The notes under the pieces: model-generated
Databases searched by the model: none
Told to the model about the DNA's origin: nothing
Seen by the model: only the letters and a program-made list of their open reading frames with translations
Assembly: GCA_943735955.1 (NCBI GenBank)
Contig: OX030970.1
Location: forward strand, 5,240,869 to 5,304,868
Source: Piscicola geometra
Lineage: Eukaryota; Annelida; Clitellata; Hirudinida; Piscicolidae
DNA length: 64,000 nucleotides
Reading direction: 5' to 3'
Shown: positions 1-12,502 of the stretch, one piece after another
Layout: the number at the start of each line of letters is the position of its first letter
Position numbering within the stretch: position 1 is the first letter of the stretch
Position numbers and translations under genes: made by a program

Positions 1-477
<477 letters not shown>

Positions 478-1198
478 ATATGTATTGTGGAATATTGCTA
501 TATACTTTATGTATATTCTTTATGTTGTTTTGGAATATTCCTAGATATACTGTATGTTTCTAAGCTGTATGCTATGCATCTTCTTTTGGAATATTTTCTT
601 GTTAATGTATAATCTGTATGTTTTTTGTTCTGTGTGTTATTTTTGAATATTGCTTTAAATATTTAGTTTCAGTTCTGTGTGTTTGTTTCACAACTATATA
701 TATTAGCATGTTTCCTCTACACTATGGATGAGTGGTCCAATCACCGTCTGCCCCGCTTTGGCGGATATGATCCTAGCACTCTAAGCAGAATAAATATCCT
801 GTTCAATATGAACCACTTAGTCGAGGAAAAAGTTTCTTGGACCAGCTGTAAGTCACAATGCCCTGAATCAACTTGATACTCGGAACTGCAGCAAAGAGCT
901 GAAAGACTCAACCGCAGTCTCCCAAAAGCTTCTTGAGCAACTTAACGAGACACCCACAAGCGCTTTAGTGAGCATCCTCATCTTAACACCCGGATTAACT
1001 AAGCTAACATGGTAGGCTCTTGCACTTAACAATGCTTATTTAAATCATTTAACATTTTCTCTATATTTATTTAAATTAATTCCAATCAATTCAACTTGAG
1101 ATACAATCTTATAATTAAAGTTTTCAGTGCAGGCGCCTTCCATCACCCGCCTAACTCCGATGCGTCTGCATCAATCAACATCGTGTCTTGACGCACAC
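478..1198. other. AT-rich intergenic stretch, no supported gene
   Basis: The first 200 bases carry a few diverged copies of a motif around TTGGAATATT. From about 720 the composition is more balanced and resembles decayed retroelement sequence, with short open stretches but no recognisable domain or splice structure. Confidence 0.5.
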
Positions 1199-1779
1199 CA
1201 TTGTTATTTTCGTTTCATAAAATAATTATAGTTTTTATTTCAGTTTCGTTTTGAAAATAGTTATAATTTTTATTTTCGTTTTCGTTTTGAAAATAAATTT
1301 AGTTTTTATTTTCGTTTCAGTTTTGATGAGAAATTGTATTTGTAGATTTTTCTGTAATCTATTTATTTTTCCACTTGTTAAAGAAGCACATAAAAATTGT
1401 TTTTCCAATATAATAACAAATTTACGATTAAAATAAATGATAATTTCATTGACAAAACGAAGCGGTAAAAAATAACGTTTTAAAAATGGCGCTACTTTCA
1501 TAAAGCCCAAAGATAATGTTAATAACTTTGTTTCATAGCTTCATTTCATGTTTAGTTAGACCTAAGACGTTATTATTCATTTGCATTATATGGAATCTCA
1601 TAAAATTTATTTAATTTTCGTTTTGAAAAGAATTATAGTTTTATTTTAGTTTCGTTTTGCAAATAATGATAGTTTTTATTTTCGTTTTCGTTTTAAAAAT
1701 AAATTTAGTTTTTATTTTCGTTTTCGTTGAACGATTATTAAGAATTTTCGTTCTCGTTTTCGTTACGAAAATAACACTG
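1199..1779 (+). mobile_element. Non-autonomous hAT-like element (MITE)
   Basis: The ends are inverted repeats of CAGTGTTATTTTCGT (the left end has one mismatch, CATTGTT...). The flanking 8-mers ACGCACAC and ATGCACAG agree at 6 of 8 positions, which fits an aged 8-bp hAT target duplication. Both ends carry subterminal repeats of TTTTCGTTTTGAAAATAA. The same terminus and subterminal repeats occur in inverse orientation at 36960-37189 beside hAT transposase remnants, so this is probably a deletion derivative of that family. No transposase is present inside. Confidence 0.75.
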
Positions 1780-1793
1780 ATGCACAGAGGCAG

Positions 1794-2110
1794 GAGCGGC
1801 GATTTGCGGAAAATCTTGGAGGGTTTTCCCCAGAGTTGTAATCAAAGAACCGGTATCGTCAATACAGTACCAGCGATACTACTTAGTATTATTTGCTGTA
1901 TTGCTAATTCTTTTTGTATCAAATATTAATATTTGTATCCCCAAACATTTATTTTTAAAAAGTTTGATACTCAATAAAAGTACATTTCTATTGTCACTAT
2001 AAGTAGGGCGGGCATAAGTAGGCAAAAAATCGAAAAATTGGAAATTCGTTACGACCACTTGGTTTACTAGGTTATTTCATGAATATTTTATATTGGAAGT
2101 TGGTACTTTT
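1794..2110. repeat. Remnant related to the GGCGGCGAT-type element
   Basis: The first ~45 bases (GCGGCGATTTGCGG, AAATCTTGGAGGG) resemble the left end of the short element at 60284-60430. The rest is AT-rich with no coding signal. Confidence 0.35.
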
Positions 2111-2173
2111 GATGAACCCTTCCCCCACACCCAAAAAACTAAATCGAAGATTTAGGCTTTAACCTCAGCGTTT

Positions 2174-2575
2174 TCAAGCTAAAGTTCTGTATTCATTCTG
2201 GTCTTTGAGCATAGCTAACTGTGGAAAAAGACTAGTTGCCTTTAACTCACGATACTGCTTGCAAATATCATGGTTCACTTCACCAGTTAGCAACATTGTC
2301 TCCAGCTGCAAGTATGAACGCAAACCCGGAGAATCTCGTTTGAATATTTCTGTGAGTTGCATGATTGCAATGTCTATAGCAGTTTCAGTGGAGTGGCCAA
2401 TTCTAAAACCAGATTGAGAGGAAGGAAGAAGTGAGTATTTTTCTAGATAGAAGATTAAGTTTTGAGAAGTAACTTTTTCAAGGACCTCAGAAAGAAAGGA
2501 AAGGTTAGATGCAGGTCTATAACTGAATAAGGATGTTTGCTGGCAAAAAGTTAACCGATATTTTCTGAAAAGCAT
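2174..2575 (-). pseudogene. L2/CR1-like LINE reverse transcriptase fragment
   Basis: The minus strand encodes a short piece of the N-terminal reverse transcriptase region with the motifs YRPASNLSFLSEVLEKV, LLPSSQSGFR and GHSTETA. These closely match the larger minus-strand LINE at 18830-21482, so the two belong to one family. The match is lost after the STETA motif. No catalytic FxDD box remains, so this is a dead fragment. Confidence 0.75.
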
Positions 2576-2659
2576 CCTGAATGTCTGCTTGCGAAAATTT
2601 AAAAATCATTATTTTTAAATAAATAAATATAATTCATTAATCTAAACCCATAAATATAT

Positions 2660-3290
2660 AAAAAAGAGTAGATGGAGGAGTATTTGAGTAAGCAAAGAAT
2701 GGTTTTGCTTCAGGCAGCTATCACTATAACTACGCCTACCCAAAATATATTACTAAAAAATTCTGTTTAATGCTATGGTTGACGATTATGCTTGTATTAA
2801 AATCGGAGGTGAAAAATTATTGTATACGAAAATTGAGGGGGATCCATGTTAAGATGGACCCCAGGACCCATCTAGCATCTCTGCCCATACATACTCACAA
2901 TGCATTACTGTATTAGCATTTTTATATCCAATGGTTGACGATTAGGCTCGTATCAAAATGAGAGTTACGAAATGTGTAATTTTAAAAGAGTGACGGGTCC
3001 TTGTAAAGATGGACCTAAGGACCCCCTAAGGATTCCCGCCTACGTCATAGTGATAAAAAATTAGGTGAAGGAGTATTTAAGTAAGCAAAGAATATTTTTG
3101 TTTTAGACAGCTATCACTATAACTACACATACTCACAATGTATTACTGTATAAACATTCACTTTAATGACATGGTTGACGATTATGCTCATATCAAAGTA
3201 GGAATTTGCAAATAAAAAATAGGAAAAAAGTGGGAGGGTCTACATTAACCCTGACCCCAGAACCTCCCAGGATCCCCGCCCATGCACACA
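2660..3290. repeat. Imperfect tandem/dispersed repeat, about 3 copies
   Basis: Three diverged blocks share the motifs AAGCAAAGAAT, GCTATCACTATAACTAC, ATGGTTGACGATTA and a GC-rich piece ending in a GGATCCCCGCC-like motif. The motif TGGTTGACGATTA recurs near 2776, 2932 and 3172. The GC-rich ends resemble the right end of the element at 60284-60430. Confidence 0.6.
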
Positions 3291-3395
3291 AGCCTAATTC
3301 ATGCACAAAAAACATCTTTGTCAGCATAAATCACCAAAAGCATGCATTCATCCTCCGTCATAAGCCACAGGTGAGGTAATCGAATTTTATAGTGA

Positions 3396-3600
<205 letters not shown>

Positions 3601-4330
3601 CTGCCTCATCAGCTCCATCATTCCACCTCCATTGCTGTCTTCTTCTCAATCAATCACCCACACAAGGTGAACAAACGCTTGAATTTATCTCGAATTGATG
3701 CCTTTGCACAAAAGCAACCAAGCTCACTTCTCCATTCCCTTCTTTGAATTGTTTAATGTTTCCGCAGACATTTCATGTATGTTTGAAGGCTGGATAGTTT
3801 CTTCTCGCCATGCGATTTTGACAGCATAAAATATTTTCCACAGTTAATTTCGCTACAGTGCTGCTCAGAGCTTGTATATAAAATGTTTTTATTTTGTCGT
3901 GTTATATAAAATGCACTCTTCATTAAAACGGGTTTCATCAGAAAAGTGGCTTTTCTGTAAAGTGGTTTGGTTTCACAGTAAAGGTTGAAATGTCTCAGAC
4001 TTCAAAGTCATTTCTTGAAACAACTTGTTGCATCATTGTCGCCGTGTTGAGACGTCAGAGATCTCTCACGATCATCAGCGATCAATGCGGAGACTCTCGA
4101 GAGATCCACGATTGCCTGCAGCAGGACATGGGCACATCGAATCTATTGTCAAGGTGGACTTAAGCACAGGCAATAAGTTAGGCTTCTTCTTGAATTCTTT
4201 TAACGACATGGTCATTACTTTAAGGGGATGCTTGTTTTCTTGATTAGTCCTCACGAATAATTCAATGCATTGTTTTCTTTTGATCCGGTTTAAATTAGTT
4301 TTTGAATTAAATGTGAATGAACAACAAATA
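3601..4330. other. No gene seen
   Basis: Unique-looking sequence between two microsatellites. Only short open frames without codon pattern, domain or splice context are present. Confidence 0.5.
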
Positions 4331-4332
4331 CT

Positions 4333-4628
4333 CATCATCATCATTTTCATCTTCATCCTCACCATTATCATCATCAACATCATCATAATCATCATCATAA
4401 TCATCATCATCATCATTATCCTCATTATCATCATCATCATCACCATCATCATCACCATCATCATCAACACCATCATCATTACCACCATCACCACCATCAT
4501 CGCCATCATCATCATCAACAACATCATCACCATCATCATCATCATCAACAACATCATCATCATCATCATCAACAACAACACCACCATCATCATCATCATC
4601 ATCATCATCATCATTATTATTATCATCA
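4333..4628. repeat. (CAT)n microsatellite
   Basis: Imperfect CAT/TCA array with CAA, CAC and ATT variants. The poly-Met, poly-Ile and poly-Asp open frames here are products of the repeat. Confidence 0.96.
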
Positions 4629-5118
4629 CCATAACCCAAATCTCACCTTCAAGAAAGACTTCTTCAAGCAGTGTCTTTCTAACACAATAGACAATTCACT
4701 GCAGACAGTCACTTAGAGACTATAAGATATGGCGCAATGCACCAGTGGTGCATCTGAACTCAATAGAAGCTTTCTTCTCTCGTGACAGTGACATTCAAAC
4801 AGTCCTATTATCGCTCATGTCATAGCCTCTCGAACAATTCTTGTTGACTCTTACACTCAGAAATGAACTCTTATGTCTATAGCACTGTTTCCACTTTGGT
4901 TTCCACTTCTGTGCAGGCCACTGACTTCAAAGGGGCTGCATCAGAGGGTGGTGGTTGCTTCCATTGGATTGACCTGTTTGCGCAGGCCTCAGTGAGGTAT
5001 GCTTTGATTTATTTCTTTGCAGTGCCAATGTTTGACAAGTGTGCTACAGTTGTGTAGGTCCCAGTGAGGTTTCTGAGGAAGTTTGTCTGTTACTTCTTAG
5101 GAAGAGTGTAGTTGCAGT
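4629..5118. other. No gene seen
   Basis: Mixed-composition spacer without repeats or convincing coding sequence. Confidence 0.5.
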
Positions 5119-5226
5119 TGTCGTTGTCAATGGTTGCATTTGTCGTTGTCAATGGCTGCAGTTGTCGTTGTCAATGGCTGCAGTTGTCGTTGTCAATCGT
5201 TGCAGTTGTCGTTGTCAATAGTTACA
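5119..5226. repeat. 22-bp minisatellite, about 5 copies
   Basis: Unit close to TTGTCGTTGTCAATGGCTGC plus AG, with point differences between copies. Confidence 0.85.
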
Positions 5227-5930
5227 GTGTCGAAAATCACTTGCAATAGCTGTAGTGGCAGTTGTAGTTGTGGTGAAGCTTCTCAAATGAAACAATAGCG
5301 GTTGCGTGCCTGGAAGCCTTTCTAAGTTTCCTAAACGTCCTCAATACAACCTAAAATTAGATCCTAAGCCATCATCCCTAAAAATTCAATCAGCAAGAAT
5401 CTGAAAAGACAAAGTTGTGAAGTGCTGTTGTGCTAACGCGGAACAAACCTACAAGACTGAAACAAACGCAATAATGATGAAACTTGAGATCCCTTGAAGA
5501 TTGCAATCAAACGAACAAGAAACATAAGCTTTAAGGGGAACGAGAAGAAGAAGAAGAAGAAGCTTTAAGGCCTTGTATGCGTGCGCATGCTGTATGGCTG
5601 GTGCGTGCTATATGGCCTCGAGACAGCACGATTGAGAAAAAATGTTCTTCCACCATTTGAAATTTAATTTTTTCCATTTGATGATGTGATGGCATTGTTG
5701 CATTTTCATTTAAAGGGCTGGATCAACTCTACATGAACCAAGACAACGGCCAAAATTAAGTCTAAAAACACCGATTAAAAATGAATTATTATTTAAAGAA
5801 ATAAACACTTGGCTTATTTATTTAGAAACAGCTGTTTGACTTCACAGACAAGAAATAAAAACAACTTACAGTTTAAATCTTTCTGCTTTGCCTATTTCTT
5901 GCTTTCTTCCTTATTCTCTTTTTTTCCATC
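5227..5930. other. No gene seen; short (GAA)n
   Basis: Contains only a small GAA run near 5545-5563 and AT-rich spacer. Confidence 0.5.
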
Positions 5931-5932
5931 AT

Positions 5933-6014
5933 TATGGACATCATCATAATTATCATTATCATCATCATTACCATCATAATCATCATCATCATAATCCCTA
6001 TCATCATCCTTATT

Positions 6015-6052
<38 letters not shown>

Positions 6053-6161
6053 TATCTTCATCATCATCATCCTCATTATCATCATCATTACCATCATTAC
6101 CATCATAATCATCATCATAATCCTTATTATCATCATCATCATCATCATCATCATCATCTAT

Positions 6162-6216
<55 letters not shown>

Positions 6217-6368
6217 CCACCATCATCATCATCACCCTCATCATTATCATCATCCTCATCACCATGATCATCATCAACAACATCATCATCATCATTATCA
6301 TCATCAACAACATCAGCATCATTATCGTCATCAACAACATCAGCATCATCATTATCATAAACATCATT
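5933..6368. repeat. (ATC)n microsatellite
   Basis: Imperfect CAT/ATC array like the one at 4333-4628. The His-, Ile- and Met-rich open frames are spurious. Confidence 0.96.
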
Positions 6369-6514
6369 CTCAGTAATTTAATGACATCTGCTGCTCAAAG
6401 GCGTTTAAAAGTGAACAAACAAAAGGTCTTTTAACTCGCCATTAGACGAAACACTAACTTTCATGCATTTCTGCTTTTCATGCATTCTCCACCTGCCCAC
6501 TCATCCTCCCATCC

Positions 6515-6820
6515 ATTTATCAACCAACCCATTCAACCATCAACCAACCCATTCAACCATCAACCAACCCATTCAGCCATCAACCAACCCATTCACCCAT
6601 CAACCAACCTCTTCAACCATCAAGCAACCCATTCAACCAATTCATTCAACCATCAACCAATCCATTCAGTCATCAAGCAACCCATTCAACCATCAACCAA
6701 CCCATTCAACCATCAACCAACCCATTCACCCATCAACCAACCCATTCAACCATCAACCAACCCATTCAACCATCAACCAACCCATTCAACCATCAACCAA
6801 CCCATTCAGTCATCAACCAG
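6515..6820. repeat. 20-bp minisatellite, about 15 copies
   Basis: The unit CAACCAACCCATTCAACCAT is tandemly repeated. It is followed to about 6960 by looser CAACC/CCATC-rich sequence. The unit length is not divisible by 3, so all three frames read similar peptides in rotation; this is not a gene. Confidence 0.92.
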
Positions 6821-7032
6821 CCTATTTGCTCACCAGCCCTTTCACCCACCCACTCATCCACTCACCTACCAACCCATCCACCCATCAACCAACACATCCA
6901 AACACCTACTCAATCAACCACATACCCATCCATCAACCCACTTCCCTACCTACCTATGTACTCAATACAATCAGTCTGTAAGGAAAGTTTGTTTCAAAAT
7001 TCATTTTTAATAGTTCCGTCCTCTAATGGAAG

Positions 7033-8083
7033 TAGAGACCGACCGAAATTCGGTTCGGTTTCGGTTTTGGCGCCGAAATTGTCAATTTTCTTAGTTTCGG
7101 CAATTTTCGGTTTCGGCCGAATCTAATTTTACAATTTCGGACATTTTTTGGTTTCGGCCAAAAATAATTTTGTAATTTCGGCTCAATTTCGGTTTCGGCC
7201 GAAATGGATCTCATATTTACCGAAAAACCCAAATTTTTATTTATTTATGTAGTTTATCTGATATATCTGTATCCTCAATCGAACTATTAAGTTCGGGTTC
7301 GATTCTCTATTAGATATCTATTAGTTATTGTGGTTGATTGATTTATGGGTGTCATCAGACTAATTATTCGAATAACATATACAAGCATCTGAAACAACAA
7401 TCATGTATTTGAAATTTAAGTAAATTGGCATACGTTCAATGAAGATATTTAACAAAATGTTATTGTCAAAAGTAAGTATTTGTATATCCTCAATCGAACT
7501 CGAATTATTAAGTTTGGGTTCGATTCTCATCTCTATTAGATATCTTTTAGATATCGTGGTTAATTGATTTATTGGTGACATAAGACTAATTGTTCGAATA
7601 ACATATACAGGCATGTGGAATTCTAGATAACCCTTCTTTGAAAAACACTATATATAAGTCGAAAGAACGAGGAAATTCGGCTTCGATTAATTAATTCAAA
7701 AATAAATTGTGAGAATGTCGTTGAATCCTATTTGGAAGTTTTTTTACAAAACGTCAGTCTGACCAAAGCAAAGCCTGTCAACAACAACAAATTTTTGTTG
7801 TTTAAAAACTTTTATTTTTTGGCTTAAAATATACGCTTGTTTGGATTTACTTATTAAACTGGCATTGTCAACGTTAAATACTATTTTTTCATTTTTAATA
7901 AAAGTTGGAAAAAATTTCGGTTTCGGCCGAAAATCTTATTAGAATTTCGGTTTCATTTCAGTTTCGGCCGAAAATTGATATTCAATTTCGGCTTAATTTC
8001 AGTTTCGGCCAAAAATGGGATTTTAATTTCGGCCTAATTTCGGTTTCGGCCGAAATAAAAATATCTGTTTCGGTCGGTCTCTA
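7033..8083 (+). mobile_element. Non-autonomous hAT-type element with perfect 8-bp TSD
   Basis: The element starts TAGAGACCGACCGAA and ends TTTCGGTCGGTCTCTA, an inverted repeat. It is flanked on both sides by AATGGAAG (7025-7032 and 8084-8091), a perfect 8-bp target duplication as hAT elements make. Both ends carry many subterminal copies of TTTCGGTTTCGGCCGAAA. The interior holds a ~125-bp direct duplication (about 7270-7410 and 7487-7615). No transposase frame is seen, so mobility would depend on a partner. Confidence 0.88.
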
Positions 8084-8091
8084 AATGGAAG

Positions 8092-9050
8092 AATGTGAAA
8101 ATGACTTCTGATATGCCGAAAAGATTTTCAAAACTTTTTAAATACCCAAATACACACACTCGTGTTGATTAAAAAAAAACTTTCAAGAGCAGAAGAACCA
8201 CCAAGATTGTTACTTCTGTTTCTTTGCTGGCGGCACTCCCCAATTCCCCAGCGTCTAATTTGTCTCCATGCAAAACTACTTCTCTGAAAGCTCGCTCGTT
8301 ACGAAGACAGGGTGCTAATTGAGCGGATTGCTGGCTTCGAACCCTTCTTCTGCACAAACCTCTTCAAAAAGCAACAAATTAAACTGCATAGTTTGTAACT
8401 ATTCACAGCCTAAACTTCATTAAAAAAATTACATTTTGCTTTGTCTTGAGGTTATCCTCTATGGGGGATTTCAGTTGCAACGACAATCCATTAAGTTCTT
8501 CTTAAGTCTTTCTTTGTGTCATTGTCTGAAAAGCCATCAATCACTGCCACCTTGTCACCATCAAGCTAATGTAATAGCAGTTGTCTGATCATTATCCAGC
8601 TCTTCAAACTAAACCCATTATCATCTTCTAATATTTTTTTTTGGTCCTATAAAAGAATAAAATGAAAACCATTTTATCTTTCCGTTTAATGATTATAATT
8701 AACCATCTGAAGTTTTCTTGCTTTTCAACATTTTAAATGACCACTCAAGAGAAGCAACATAAAACACTGTCAATTTGAACAAGCGTTTGCAATTAGAAAG
8801 AAGAATTCAACTGTGGAACCGCCTCGTGAAAGCTAAAAACACACGAAAAAAACACGAGAAGACCAATGTCTATTCATGTAAAAGCCTACGTCGACACAGT
8901 GCAAATAGCACTGAGATATGAATGACGAAAGAAATAAAACATCGGAAAAAAAGAAATTTTAATTTATCGAAGAGTTCACAAGGAGTTGGAACGAAAGATA
9001 GGAAAAGACACAAAATCGAACCCCATAAAGTTTTGGCAATATGTTAAAAA
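8092..9050. other. No gene seen
   Basis: Mixed, mostly AT-rich spacer. A minus-strand open frame at 8169-8357 lacks any recognisable domain, start context or splice setting. Confidence 0.45.
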
Positions 9051-10430
9051 AAACAAAAATGTATGTTAAGATCCCAGATCTATACAAAAATGGAGAAAAC
9101 GATTTAGAAGGTATGGCTGAGGTAGGCCATGAGAAAGTATAAGCCCTCGGAGATTCCTTGCTTCAGTTTTTACAAGAGAACTTAATTAAAAGCATTCCTG
9201 TACCAAGACAAATTGAGAATGAGTTGAGCTGTGTTACGATCACACAAGAGGATGTGAGGAAGAAGCTCAATAGTATCAATCCGTCCAAATCCAATGCTTC
9301 AGATGAAGTACATCCCTTCATACTCCACAAACTGGTAGAAGAATTGACGACGCCATTAACTTTGATCTACCAAAAACACTAGAAATCGGAACGATTCCCA
9401 GTATCTGGAAGGAGGCAAATATCACAGCAATATTCAAGAAGGGCGACAAAAGCAAAAGTTGCAACTATAGAGCTGTAAGCCACACCAGCGTTCCATGTAA
9501 AATCTTAGAGCCGATCCTGCGCGACCACATGATCCATCACTTGAAGAGTCAAAAGTATTCAGCACACACCCATACGGGTTTGTCACAGGCAGATCGACAA
9601 CACTACAATTATTGCAAGTAATGGAGAGTTTATCAGATTGGATGGATCAAGGCTTCGTAATTGACGTGTGCTATTTAGACTTCATGGAAGCATTCGACAC
9701 GGTGCCACACTTGCGTCTACGGGTGAAAGTCAAAAGCTACGGGACCAGTGGAAGTGTATATGAACGGGTGAAAAGTTTCCTCAGTGATCGTGTGCAAAGG
9801 AGGCAAGTCGACGATCCAGTATGAGTCCAGACGTTCTTGCTTGGAGCTCCTTTATTCTTTTCAAGTGTCTTCTGGTGGTCGTTTTTGATACTAATTCTGA
9901 TATCTGCCCATCGTCTTCATCATATTTGCCATTTAGTAGTTTGAATGTTTCAATCATGTCACCTCTCAGTCGCCTGAAACTTAAAGGTGGTAGTGGAGCG
10001 GCATCCCCCAAGCAAGAACGAATCTCAGACTGAATACATTTTCATAAGAATAATCAACACCTGGAATTCACTCCCAGAGAATATAGTCACAGCCACAAAT
10101 ATAAATACTTTCAAGAATCGTCTTGACTCATACTGGAGGCTCATCCCTTCTATATAAATGGAATGCAAAAGAAAGCTTCAGTAACACACTCCAGTCTCAG
10201 TTTGTGGTTCCCAACTTGACAATACTCTCCAGTCTCAGTCAGTCGTTTCCCACTTTAACAATACACTACAGTCTCAGTCAATCGTCCTAGCTTCGAAGAG
10301 CAGTCCAAAGATCCAACAACAATATCCATCTTCAGCACAACTGCCAGACCTTAAAAACAAATTTAAAAAATCCCTCAGCGTCACTCAATGAGAGAGCTGA
10401 AGGAAAATAATAATAATAATAATAAATATG
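9051..10430 (+). pseudogene. Decayed CR1/L2-type LINE with an inverted internal segment
   Basis: The plus strand shows reverse transcriptase pieces: KKLNSINPSKS..DEVHP near 9270, then YLDFMEAFDTVPH (RT motif A) near 9675 and VKSFLSDRVQRRQV near 9770. From about 9820 to 10015 the C-terminal region (LSFRRLRGDMIETFKLLNG) is encoded on the minus strand. The plus-strand C-terminus resumes with NTWNSLPENIV near 10060. The 3' end is an (AAT)n tail near 10408-10424. Frameshifts and stops make it non-functional. The clade assignment is from motif style only. Confidence 0.8.
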
Positions 10431-10800
10431 ATCTGGTTTTAGAGGTTTTAAGCCTGCGATCGGAATTTCATAAGATATCTTAAGATATGCTGCCCTGCAT
10501 TACTGCATATGAACTGGCTGATTAATCGAATTCTATTGTTGCAACGACTAAACAGTATTTTTGACCTTTCTAAAGAGCAGTTATCTACATGATTAAACGT
10601 AATGTGCTGCATAAATGGAAACTATTGTTTATATATCCTTTCCAAGTCCGCATTAATTAAGATAAAAGATTATTTTCATCATTTTTCGAATTAATAGAAC
10701 TAATAATATTTATTATTTATAAATATACCAAAGATGTTAATATCATTTAAACATTTTTTATATGGTAAACGGATAAAAAGTCTTCTGATAAAAAGTTCCC
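10431..10800. other. AT-rich spacer
   Basis: No coding or structural signal recognised. Confidence 0.5.
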
Positions 10801-10802
10801 TA

Positions 10803-11400
10803 TAAAAAGACTTATGATAAAAAGTCTTCTGATAAAAAGTCTTCTGATAAAAAGTCTTCTGATAAAAAGTCTTCTGATAAAAAGTCTTCAGATAAAAATT
10901 CTTCTGATAAAAAGTCTTTTGATAAAAAGTCTTCTGATAAAAAGTCTTCTGATAAAAAGTCTTCTGATAAAAAGTCTTTTGATAAAAAGTCTACTGATAA
11001 AAAGTCTTCTGATAAAAAGTCTTCTGATAAAAAGACTTCTGATGAAAAGTCTTCTGATAAAAAGTCTTCTGATAAAAAGTCTTCTGATAAAAAGTCTTCT
11101 GATAAAATGTCTTCTGATAAAAAGTCTTCAGATAAAAAGTCTTCTGATAAAAAGTCTTCTGATAAAAAGTCTTTTGATAAAAAGTCTTCTGATAAAAAGT
11201 CTTCTGATAAAAAGTCTTCTGATAAAAAGTCTTCTGATAAAAAGTCTTCTGATAAAAAGTCTTTTGATAAAAAGTCTTCTGATAAAAGTCTTCTGATAAA
11301 AAGTCTTCTGATAAAAAGTCTTTTGATAAAAAGTCTTCTGATAAAAAGTCTTCTGATAAAAAGTCTTCTGATAAAAAGACTTTTTATCCTTAAGACTTTT
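10803..11400. repeat. 15-bp minisatellite, about 39 copies
   Basis: The unit GATAAAAAGTCTTCT is highly homogeneous. Because 15 is divisible by 3, all frames stay open and give Leu-Ile-Lys-Ser or Ser-Asp-Lys-Lys repeats. One unit near 11280 has lost a base, and the array ends in inverted copies (AAGACTTTTTATCC) to about 11425. No promoter, splice or unique flanking coding sequence supports a protein. Confidence 0.95.
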
Positions 11401-11425
11401 TGTCCGAAGACTTTTTATCCTAGAA

Positions 11426-12396
11426 CCGTTTTATATTGGTTGCTGACGAGGAAAATTTATGCGAGCACTGCGGCACAGATGGTAAAGACAATTCATCACG
11501 TCCTTCATTAAAATTTTCCCACTAAAAAGCACGACTATGCTTTCTATGGAGAAAAAAGTTTTGTCTTTGTGAAGCCATGTCGTTAGGTGGAGTGTGCTTT
11601 TAAGGTTTGAATTAAAGAATTGAAGTGAAAAATTATTTTTAGATTTAAATGCCTTCGAAGCTTTCCTCATGTGAAAAATCTGAAATTTAGATTTTTGATG
11701 CTTTCTACTGAAGACCAGCATGAAAATCACGGCATGCAAGTTTCGATGCGTGGTTTAGCAAGAGACTCGATCCAAATCAATCAAGACTTGGGTGGGCTGT
11801 AAAGTTGCGAGTATGTGAAATTGAGAATTCGTTTGTAGTTACAGTATTTTCAAATTCTTAAATCGGCGGTAGGAAAGTATAGCCTTCCTATACTGTATAG
11901 GAAGGCTATCCATTATTGAAACCTCGTTTTGAATTAATTACGAAGAATGGTAAAGCGATATTTTTTAAAATTGTGAATTCTATTAAGTCAATTGAGCTCA
12001 TATTATGAGGTTAAATCTATTTGAGTTTTTTTAAATCTCAATAGAGATTAAACTATTTTTAAACTCAAAATCATCTCGAGGTGAGGTGGGATGGATGCAA
12101 GATGGCTGAATGGAAGGTGATTTATGGGATGGTTATCTGCGTAAGTGAGATGCTAGATCGCTTTAGAGTGGCCATAAATTTTAATCTTTCAGACGAACCT
12201 TTACTTCCAATAAATCGGAAAAGGTAAAACTAGTTAAGTACTTAGAATATATGTTTTCAACTTGTTCGCCTACAAATAGTTTGATAGAATAATGTTAAAA
12301 TGTATAAATATAAAATAAATGACTTTTCTTGAATAAGTTAAAAAAATAATTTAAAAATTTAATTATAAGTAACTTCTAGTGACACCCTCTTATTTA
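11426..12396. other. AT-rich spacer upstream of DNAJC9
   Basis: No gene is seen. It contains a perfect short inverted repeat at 11879-11909 (see findings). Confidence 0.5.
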
Positions 12397-12407
12397 TTCC
12401 CGCGAAA
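12397..12407 (+). promoter_or_regulatory. E2F-like site upstream of DNAJC9
   Basis: TTCCCGCGAAA matches the E2F/DP consensus (TTTSSCGC on either strand). It lies about 96 bp before the DNAJC9 start codon in otherwise AT-rich DNA. Vertebrate DNAJC9 is a replication-linked histone chaperone, so S-phase control is plausible. Function here is inferred. Confidence 0.5.
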
Positions 12408-12502
12408 TATGTGTGAGTTATAGCTTTTGGATCGCTGACAACTCCTTACATTGTATAAATTCGTTAAATTCGTAAATATAAAAAAACAAAAACTTGTTAA
12501 TA

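Noticed and set aside
6515..6820. CRISPR-like array
   Set aside because: Units are contiguous without unique spacers and the genome is eukaryotic; the same applies to the other minisatellites.
6463..7010. Pro/Thr/Gln/His-rich frames of about 175 codons
   Set aside because: Translation of the 20-bp minisatellite; no domain or splice support.
10814..11511. Leu-Ile-Lys-Ser and Ser-Asp-Lys-Lys repeat proteins
   Set aside because: The 15-bp unit keeps every frame open; no unique coding sequence, promoter or splice support.
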